DNA of 7,077 nt from Methanomicrobiales archaeon. GTDB lineage: Archaea; Halobacteriota; Methanomicrobia; Methanomicrobiales; Methanospirillaceae. Where the stretch lies: the NCBI GenBank assembly GCA_012798365.1, contig JAAZNH010000251.1, forward strand, positions 1-7,077, read 5' to 3'. Below the pieces are notes generated by a model. That model did no database searches. It worked only from the letters and a program-made list of their open reading frames with translations, and was not told the origin of the DNA. Positions 5,513 to 7,077 of this stretch are shown here, piece after piece; position 1 is the first letter of the stretch, and each line of letters starts with the position of its first letter. A program made the position numbers and the translations under genes.

Positions 5513-5531
5513 AACCAGAGTTGGATTGAAT

Positions 5532-6101
5532 CTATCCGGAAGCAGTCCCGATTCTCTGGATAAAGATCGTCATGAGAATTGCAAGAACGATAGCTCCCGC
5601 AGTGAGAACGCTGGAGACCTGCATGGGCATGCCGATGATGAATGCCCCGGATATCGCAATAGCCGCAAACCAGGCCATAGAAAGAATCCGCCGGCCGGCT
5701 TTTTCTGGATCATATGACACAGAAGACGTATCCGGGTCTCCCGCATCATCGGGATCGCTCGAACACTCACGGACTTTTCCCTGAAGGAATGTTTTGTCCA
5801 GTGTGATAACAGCAATACCGCAGATGATGAGCAGGATAACCGCGCTCACAGCAAGGACACTGTACACCATGAGGAGTCCTGGATCCTGAATGAATGGTGT
5901 GCCGTCGACATAATGGAAGAGCGCGAGTTCCTCTGAACGCGGGAGATGATGCCGTGAAGGAAAGATCGATGCAGGATAGATACCGGTGATACTGGCAGCA
6001 CCAAAACCCATAAGGATGCTCACAACCCCAAGGATTGATGCAGCGGTTGAGAGAGAGCGCCATTCATTATACGCGGTGGAATCACCGGATTCTTCTTCCA
6101 T
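5532..6101 (-). CDS. Hypothetical four-helix membrane protein
   Basis: I do not recognise this 189-residue protein. Four hydrophobic helices are visible at about 18-40, 76-100, 139-158 and 163-182. The first loop (41-75) is polar with a His-His pair; the second (101-138) is acidic (Ser-Ser-Asp-Pro-Asp-Asp-Ala) and ends in Glu-Lys-Ala-Gly-Arg-Arg. With an even helix number and basic residues in the second loop, both termini are probably cytoplasmic. The ATG at 6101 is preferred over earlier in-frame starts up to 6431, because the longer N-terminus is antisense to the purE remnant, is Arg/Pro/Ser-rich and has no family character. The first codons (Met-Glu-Glu-Glu) and the bases around them resemble the start of the aminotransferase gene at 4932 (Met-Glu-Lys-Glu), which hints at a shared duplicated 5' end. 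It is convergent with purE and divergent from the remnant. Confidence 0.7.
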   Translation of the reverse strand: MEEESGDSTAYNEWRSLSTAASILGVVSILMGFGAASITGIYPASIFPSRHHLPRSEELALFHYVDGTPFIQDPGLLMVYSVLAVSAVILLIICGIAVITLDKTFLQGKVRECSSDPDDAGDPDTSSVSYDPEKAGRRILSMAWFAAIAISGAFIIGMPMQVSSVLTAGAIVLAILMTIFIQRIGTASG

Positions 6102-6135
6102 TGAATAGTTTTTATGGGGTAGGTTGATCAATCTG

Positions 6136-6292
6136 TTGGATAACAGGAGTGCACCGGGCACTGAATAGCACGGACTCGCTCCTCTCCATCGTCCAGATAC
6201 CAATAGGCGTGCCGGTTGCCACGGTCGGGGTTGACAATGGCGACAACGCGGCGTGGCTCGCGGTCCGGATCCTGAAGCTCGCGAAGAATTAA
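6136..6292 (+). pseudogene. Internally deleted purE copy with leader
   Basis: Positions 6173-6292 match the last 120 nt of purE (5261-5380), including the stop, with 9 substitutions and no gaps. The 12 nt TTGGATAACAGG at 6136-6147 are identical to 4975-4986 before the purE ATG, and one base later a GTG (6149) stands where purE has ATG. The copy therefore looks like purE with 249 nt (83 codons) removed in frame. Reading from that GTG gives 47 residues: nine around the junction, then residues resembling purE 91-130. Of the nine substitutions six change an amino acid and three are silent, which suggests relaxed selection. The phosphate loop and the catalytic His39 region are gone, so it cannot be an active PurE. 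A short expressed peptide cannot be excluded. Confidence 0.88.
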
Positions 6293-6348
6293 CAAACATC
6301 TCGTTCCTTTTTTGGGTGACAGGTGCCCTCATGGTGAGGACACCCCTT

Positions 6349-6363
6349 GTGAAAAAACAATAG
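6349..6363 (+). repeat. 15-bp element, copy 2, downstream of the purE remnant
   Basis: GTGAAAAAACAATAG, partner of the copy at 5498-5512 with one mismatch. The rest of the 206-nt gap 6293-6498 holds GC-rich sequence with no convincing gene; its alignment to the purE downstream DNA outside this element is too weak to claim. Confidence 0.4.
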
Positions 6364-6487
6364 TTCCTTTCATCACGCAGGAGTGAGGGGAGTCGGGTTT
6401 GTGCCCGGGAAGAAGAGTGCGGTCTCGCCAAACGGGTCCGGGGCGTTTCCCGCAGGGGCCGGGGAATGCGATAATAGGGGAAGCAGG

Positions 6488-6494
6488 AAAAAAA
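6488..6494 (-). terminator. T7 terminator candidate of the archaellin gene
   Basis: Read on the minus strand, seven T residues lie 4 nt past the archaellin stop codon. Their position and length fit an archaeal oligo-U terminator; no strong hairpin is needed or seen. Confidence 0.55.
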
Positions 6495-6498
6495 TGGT

Positions 6499-7077
6499 TC
6501 AGTGGATAGCCTGGACTTTGGTAATTCCGCCGGGAACGGTCCTGCTGAGGGGAAGAACTGCCCCGACGGCCGGCTGGAAGTTCAGGGTCATCTTCGTGTT
6601 CGGGGTTGTCGTGGGGGGCAGCGCCACCGAGATAACCCAGATCTCGCCGGGTTCAAGCAGGGTGTTCTCTGCTCCCGGGTTCATATCATTGATACGCTGG
6701 GATACACACCAGTGCACATCCCAGTCGGCGATGGAATCATAGGAAAGGATATTCGTATCCCCTTCGTGCGTCCAGATGCACGATCCAATACCTCCTGAAT
6801 TGTTGGCGACATTGGGGTTCCTTGCCCCGTTACTGTCAATGTACGAGACCACCATCTGGGAAAGGTCCATCGAACTGCCGCCGGCCGTTGTGGCTACGCT
6901 GACATTCACGTAGGTCAGCCGCGACGGGCTCGCCGCAATGGCGATACCGACGACATTTCCCACGACTTCAAGACCTGAACTTGCCTGGGCAGCGCCGGTC
7001 TGGACGGTGGCCTGTGCCGTCTGCGTGGTGAAGAACCCGGCCCCCAGCACAACATACGAGAATACTGCCGCAACAAC
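6499..7077 (-). CDS. Archaellin (archaeal flagellin), 5' end outside the window
   Basis: The last 192 residues of an archaellin, the filament subunit of the archaellum. The visible N-terminus begins within the hydrophobic assembly helix (Val-Val-Ala-Ala-Val-Phe-Ser-Tyr-Val-Val-Leu-Gly-Ala-Gly-Phe-Phe), followed by Thr-Thr-Gln-Thr-Ala-Gln-Ala-Thr-Val-Gln-Thr-Gly and Ala-Ser-Ser-Gly-Leu-Glu-Val, the most conserved part of the family. The missing piece is probably 20-25 residues, holding the class III signal peptide cut by the prepilin-type peptidase. The rest is the beta-rich outer domain, ending in Val-Pro-Gly-Gly-Ile-Thr-Lys-Val. Counting from the window edge, sequons lie at residues 58 and 92, and two cysteines at 100 and 124 could form a disulfide. 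An in-frame GTG at 7050 is not the true start, as the frame stays open and family-like to the edge. No other archaellum gene is visible. Confidence 0.92.
   Translation of the reverse strand, partial: VVAAVFSYVVLGAGFFTTQTAQATVQTGAAQASSGLEVVGNVVGIAIAASPSRLTYVNVSVATTAGGSSMDLSQMVVSYIDSNGARNPNVANNSGGIGSCIWTHEGDTNILSYDSIADWDVHWCVSQRINDMNPGAENTLLEPGEIWVISVALPPTTTPNTKMTLNFQPAVGAVLPLSRTVPGGITKVQAIH

Noticed and set aside
5433..6386. Shared octamer CAGGAGTG at 5433-5440 and 6379-6386 as further support for the duplication
   Set aside because: It is not collinear with the other matched elements and is short enough to occur by chance.
6102..6431. N-terminal extension of the 5532-6101 membrane protein up to position 6431
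   Set aside because: The extra 110 residues are antisense to the purE remnant and are rich in Arg, Pro and Ser with no family character; the ATG at 6101 gives a clean membrane protein.

Overview
The window looks like chromosomal DNA of a methanogenic archaeon, probably order Methanomicrobiales (a Methanoregula-like genome is my best guess). The evidence is the archaeal-type riboflavin synthase beside lumazine synthase, a short archaeal PurE, a class V aminotransferase of the methanogen kind, an archaellin gene, ATGA start/stop overlaps, TATA-like boxes close to start codons, and T-tract rather than long-hairpin terminators. The taxonomic call is inference from protein character, not from a search.

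Layout. (1) 31-627, plus strand: a MazEF/AbrB-PemK type toxin-antitoxin pair behind a 10-bp direct repeat. (2) 628-1072: a gene-free stretch with G-rich blocks, including a G-quadruplex-like motif. (3) 1073-1639, minus strand: an unrecognised single-pass membrane protein with a perfect 16-bp palindrome touching its start codon. (4) 4932 down to 1749, minus strand: a compact four-gene operon (class V aminotransferase, ribC, ribH, class I aspartate aminotransferase), with 4-nt overlaps at two of its three junctions. (5) 4988-5380, plus strand: purE, divergent from that operon across 55 bp. (6) 5532-6101, minus strand: an unrecognised four-helix membrane protein. (7) 6136-6292, plus strand: a decayed second copy of purE that keeps the leader and the 3' third but has lost 249 nt in frame. 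(8) 6499-7077, minus strand: the 3' part of an archaellin gene that runs off the window.

How the genes work together. RibH makes 6,7-dimethyl-8-ribityllumazine and RibC dismutates it to riboflavin, the precursor of FMN and FAD. The two flanking PLP aminotransferases belong to different fold types. Known homologues suggest they supply aspartate or glutamate and possibly phosphoserine or cysteate-derived intermediates (coenzyme M route), but substrates cannot be fixed from sequence. PurE serves purine synthesis and shares the divergent promoter with the operon.

The most interesting signal is the purE duplication. The last 120 nt of purE recur 912 nt downstream with 9 differences, and the 12 nt before the purE start codon recur exactly before an in-frame GTG. 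The start of the divergent membrane-protein gene (5532-6101) also resembles the start of the divergent aminotransferase gene, so the duplicated block may have carried the whole divergent promoter and given the membrane gene its start. No CRISPR array, transposase, tRNA or rRNA was seen.
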